33,716 nucleotides of DNA from an uncultured Alphaproteobacteria bacterium (lineage in GTDB: Bacteria > Pseudomonadota > Alphaproteobacteria > RF32 > CAG-239), in assembly GCA_944391395.1 (NCBI GenBank), contig CALXTI010000016.1:1-33716 (forward strand). The letters are read 5' to 3'. Below, in pieces: positions 31,523 through 33,716 of the stretch. Made by a program: the position numbers and the translations under genes. How positions within the stretch are numbered: the stretch's first letter is position 1; each line of letters starts with the position of its first letter. Below the pieces are notes generated by a model, which was not told the DNA's origin, searched no databases, and saw nothing but the letters and a program-made list of their open reading frames with translations.

Positions 31523-32230
31523 ATGCGAGAACACAAACTTTCCTTTTTTGATGAGCGTACGGCGCCGATTGATGCCATCGTTATCCACAGCAGCGCGTTT
31601 GCGGCGGATAAAGCGATTGAAACGTATGAACAGGCGGAAGTTTCGGCGCATTATATTATTGATTTGAACGGGCAGATTATCCGTTTGGTTGATGAAGACA
31701 AACGGGCATGGCATGCCGGAAAAAGCTTTTGGCAAGGAAAAACCGGTTTAAATAATAATTCTGTCGGCATTGAAGTTTGCAATCTTTCATTAGGGCAGAA
31801 GGCATACGACAAAAGGCAGATTTTTGCGTTGTTGCGTTTGTGCAAACATTTGATGAAAAAATATCATATCAAAAAGGAAAACGTTTTCGGGCATTCGGAT
31901 ATTGCGCCAAGCCGCAAGGCCGATCCGGGTGTGTGTTTTCCGTGGCAGTATCTGGCGCGGCACGGTGTCGGTGTTTGGTATGATTTGCGCGACAGTCAAC
32001 AGGTCAAAGAAACGGATGAAGAAAAACTTTTAAGCGCCATCGGATATGATACAAGCAATTTGACGGCGGCGAAATGGGCGTTTTGCCGACACTATATGCC
32101 GCAAATCGTGCCGATTGATGAAGATGTGAGGCATTTGATTGAACATCCGCATCCGGATGATTTTTCGGGTAAGAAAGGCGATGTTTTAAGAGTTTTGCAG
32201 GCGGTTGCCTATAAAATGCAAAAAAAATAA
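31523..32230 (+). CDS. N-acetylmuramoyl-L-alanine amidase, AmpD/AmiD type
   Basis: Zinc amidase cleaving the lactyl-Ala bond of muropeptides. 235 residues: Amidase_2 domain with zinc ligands His22 (VIHSSA), His124 (FGHSDIAPSRK) and Asp134 (KADPG), plus WHAGKS and NNSVGIEVCN. A C-terminal helical region (about 165-215, LLSAIGYDTSNLTAAKWAFCRHYMP) resembles a peptidoglycan-binding domain, as in AmiD. No signal peptide, so a cytosolic recycling role (AmpD-like) is likelier. I use the ATG at 31523: GAGG lies five bases before it and it begins seven bases after the pgeF stop. The longer frame to 31478 lies inside pgeF. Confidence 0.93.
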   Translation: MREHKLSFFDERTAPIDAIVIHSSAFAADKAIETYEQAEVSAHYIIDLNGQIIRLVDEDKRAWHAGKSFWQGKTGLNNNSVGIEVCNLSLGQKAYDKRQIFALLRLCKHLMKKYHIKKENVFGHSDIAPSRKADPGVCFPWQYLARHGVGVWYDLRDSQQVKETDEEKLLSAIGYDTSNLTAAKWAFCRHYMPQIVPIDEDVRHLIEHPHPDDFSGKKGDVLRVLQAVAYKMQKK

Positions 32231-32302
32231 ATTTTTTGTTGTCTTTTCCGATTTTGTAGATTATCTTTTAAAATACGTTATTTTATTTTTAGTATATAGA
32301 TT

Positions 32303-32566
32303 ATGGAAAAGACAGAAAAACATCAACGTGCCAGTGCGTTCAGAGCACAAATCGCACAACCGGCACAAAGAAATCACGCCATTTCGGAAATTATCAGCAA
32401 AGCAGAGCTTGATGAATCCGACAAGGTAAGAATTATGGTATTGTTTCAGAAGAAACAATATGCCGAAGGATGCCGGGAAGGGTACATCCGCCTGATTAAA
32501 AAAGTTGAACAATCCGGGGATGAGACCCTGATTGCGAAAGCGAAAAACTTTTCCGCTAAATTGTAG
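32303..32566 (+). CDS. 87-residue helical protein of unknown family
   Basis: Small, charged, probably all-helical cytosolic protein (RNHAISEIISKAELDESDKVRIMVLFQKKQYAEGCREGYIRLIKKVEQ). No signal peptide, no recognised domain. No Shine-Dalgarno sequence; the upstream 30 bases are nearly all A/T and contain TATATA about ten bases before the ATG, so it might have a very short leader. A terminator follows closely, which supports its being a real, separately transcribed gene. Confidence 0.6.
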   Translation: MEKTEKHQRASAFRAQIAQPAQRNHAISEIISKAELDESDKVRIMVLFQKKQYAEGCREGYIRLIKKVEQSGDETLIAKAKNFSAKL

Positions 32567-32592
32567 GAAAAGTGCGTTGATGAGGTAAAAAC

Positions 32593-32623
32593 AAAGGACG
32601 CTTCAGTTTATGAAGCGTCTTTT
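32593..32623 (+). terminator. Terminator after the 87-residue gene
   Basis: GACGCTTC (32597-32604) pairs with GAAGCGTC (32612-32619), seven-base loop, AAAG on the left and TTTT on the right. Confidence 0.85.
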
Positions 32624-32715
32624 GTGTGTATAGGACGGATAAAAATATTGTTTCAAAAATAAATAGCGTGTACCTTGTTGTCAGTTGTCAATTTTAGAAA
32701 AAGGAAAAACTTATC

Positions 32716-33495
32716 ATGACCAGAGTTATTACCTTGATGCCGGTGCGATTGGCCGCAACCCGTCTGCCGAACAAACCGTTGTTAAACGTGAACGGCAAAA
32801 CATTAATCCAACGTGTGTATGAAAATGTTGCCAAAGCGTTGGGCGGTCAGAGCGATATTGCGATTGCCGCCGGTGATCAGGCCATCGTGGATGAATGCAA
32901 TAAGTTCGGCGCAACGGCGATTTTGACTGATCCGAATTTGCCCAGTGGCACGGACAGAATTGCCGCCGCTTTGAAAGTGTTGGATCCCAAAGGGGAAAAA
33001 TATGACATCGTGGTTGATTTTCAGGGTGATAATTTAAACGTTGATCCGGCCGTGTGCTTGCCTTTGGTGGAAATGGTCCAAAAGACGGATTGCGATATCG
33101 CCACCTGCGGCATGGTGATTAAAAACGAGGAAGATAAAAACAATCCGAATATTGTGAAAATCGTTATGGGCTTAAAAGAAGGTGAAAAAGAAGCCCGTTG
33201 TTTGTATTTTACCCGCGCAACCGCGCCGTACACCCGCAATCCGGAAAAATGTAAAAATCAGGATTTGTATCATCATATCGGCATTTATGTGTTTAAGGCG
33301 GCGTCTTTGCAAAAAATGGTTTCGCTGCCGACGGGCGTCTTGGAAAACCGCGAAGCTTTGGAACAGCTGCGCGCGTTGGAAAACGGCATGGTTATTCGCG
33401 CCCGTTTGGTTGATGATATCAAATTGGTTAAAGAGGCGCCGGCCGATATCAACACGCCGGAAGATTTGGAAGCTTCTTTGCCGTGGATTAAATAA
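32716..33495 (+). CDS. kdsB: 3-deoxy-manno-octulosonate cytidylyltransferase (CMP-Kdo synthetase)
   Basis: Activates Kdo with CTP for transfer to lipid A, so the organism makes LPS. 259 residues with the family motifs: MPVRLAATRLPNKPL at about 8-22, LPSGTDRIAAA, VVDFQGDNLNVDP, the LYFTRATAPYTR segment, HHIGIYVFK and the final INTPEDLE. The first motif reads VRLAATRLP where many members have ARxxSxRLP, a common variant. AGGA lies 11 bases before the ATG. It is monocistronic in appearance and followed by a hairpin and then repeat copy C. Confidence 0.95.
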   Translation: MTRVITLMPVRLAATRLPNKPLLNVNGKTLIQRVYENVAKALGGQSDIAIAAGDQAIVDECNKFGATAILTDPNLPSGTDRIAAALKVLDPKGEKYDIVVDFQGDNLNVDPAVCLPLVEMVQKTDCDIATCGMVIKNEEDKNNPNIVKIVMGLKEGEKEARCLYFTRATAPYTRNPEKCKNQDLYHHIGIYVFKAASLQKMVSLPTGVLENREALEQLRALENGMVIRARLVDDIKLVKEAPADINTPEDLEASLPWIK

Positions 33496-33518
33496 ATTCT
33501 TTTAATCTCTTTTATTAA

Positions 33519-33550
33519 AACAACGCCGGTTGTAAAGTACCGGCGTTGTT
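33519..33550 (+). terminator. Hairpin after kdsB
   Basis: Perfect 12-bp stem AACAACGCCGGT/ACCGGCGTTGTT (33519-33530 with 33539-33550), 23 bases after the stop. The T-tail is weak, so it may be a partial terminator or an mRNA-stabilising stem. Confidence 0.65.
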
Positions 33551-33661
33551 CGTGTCTGCGGTTTTTCCGTCGACAAAGAAAATCACTTTTTTAAGCGGCG
33601 GCAATCAATCTTGATGCTTTGGAACGGCGGAAGTGTATGTATTTCGGCTATTGATTGTGAT

Positions 33662-33713
33662 TTATCCCCAAAAGACTCTTTAAAATTGCAAAAAAAAAAA
33701 AACGGTTTATAAT
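33662..33713 (+). repeat. Dispersed promoter-bearing repeat, copy C, with promoter
   Basis: The core begins TTATCCCC at 33662 and here ends in 13 A (33690-33702). It gives TTGCAA at 33686-33691, a 16-base spacer and a perfect TATAAT at 33708-33713. It points right, out of the window, three bases from the end. Apart from the extra A it equals copies A and B over 40 bases, and it shares TTGTGAT upstream with copy B and CGGTTTA downstream with copy A. Confidence 0.88.
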
Positions 33714-33716
33714 TTC

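Noticed and set aside
1..33716. CRISPR array, IS element or prophage
   Set aside because: No regularly spaced repeats, transposase, integrase or phage structural genes were seen; the three repeats are about 16-18 kb apart.

Overview
The window (33.7 kb, roughly 40-45% GC by eye) reads as chromosome of an uncultured, probably host-associated alphaproteobacterium. The Gram-negative evidence is kdsB (Kdo for LPS), an outer-membrane barrel protein and lipoproteins. The alphaproteobacterial evidence is gene order: mtaB-ftsY, yqeY-dnaG, and a zinc-ribbon protein divergent from ftsE-ftsX-ydcF-plsC. I infer the lineage from synteny and protein character only; there is no rRNA here. I saw no tRNA, rRNA, CRISPR array or insertion sequence.

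Layout. 1-5.1 kb: thrS and a GT4 glycosyltransferase (minus), a serine hydrolase and a catalytically stripped chloramphenicol-acetyltransferase-like protein (plus), and greA (minus). 5.2-8.2 kb: an envelope block of a lipoprotein, a DUF3015 protein and a DUF4105/Lnb-like outer-membrane protein; the first two are each preceded by the same exact 37-bp promoter-like element. 8.3-11.2 kb: a regulator island with an XRE protein, a 59-residue small gene, a full LysR, a half-length LysR paralogue and a GNAT. 11.3-18.5 kb: ftsY, mtaB and pgpA interleaved with poorly conserved secreted or membrane proteins, two HAD/transport genes, and a type IV pilin-like gene. 18.7-24.8 kb: dnaG, yqeY, a zinc-ribbon membrane protein, ftsE, ftsX, a DUF218 protein and plsC. 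24.8-33.5 kb: an orphan coiled-coil protein, a HAD phosphatase, a single-chain glycyl-tRNA synthetase, a lipoprotein, a LysE-like exporter, the deoB-pgeF-amidase operon, a small orphan and kdsB.

Most interesting signal. A 40-bp block is present three times with no visible mismatch: at the left end (pointing out of the window), at 17.8 kb, and at the right end (pointing out of the window). It contains a promoter whose spacer is an A-tract. The only copy whose downstream gene is visible drives the type IV pilin-like gene. That gene's start lies among a run of eight G, a run of five A and three competing start codons, and the most natural start (TTG at 17886) is out of frame by one base. I suggest a dispersed family of promoter-plus-pilin cassettes, possibly switched by slippage in homopolymers, with members immediately outside both ends of the window. 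That both window ends fall in this repeat fits a multi-copy element breaking an assembly.

Other signals worth attention: a LysR regulator divergent from a small gene over a palindrome that overlaps the promoters; a PgeF homologue lacking the first metal-ligand histidine; an MtaB without TRAM domain; a single-chain GlyRS where alphaproteobacteria normally have the two-subunit enzyme; and a likely leaderless GNAT gene.
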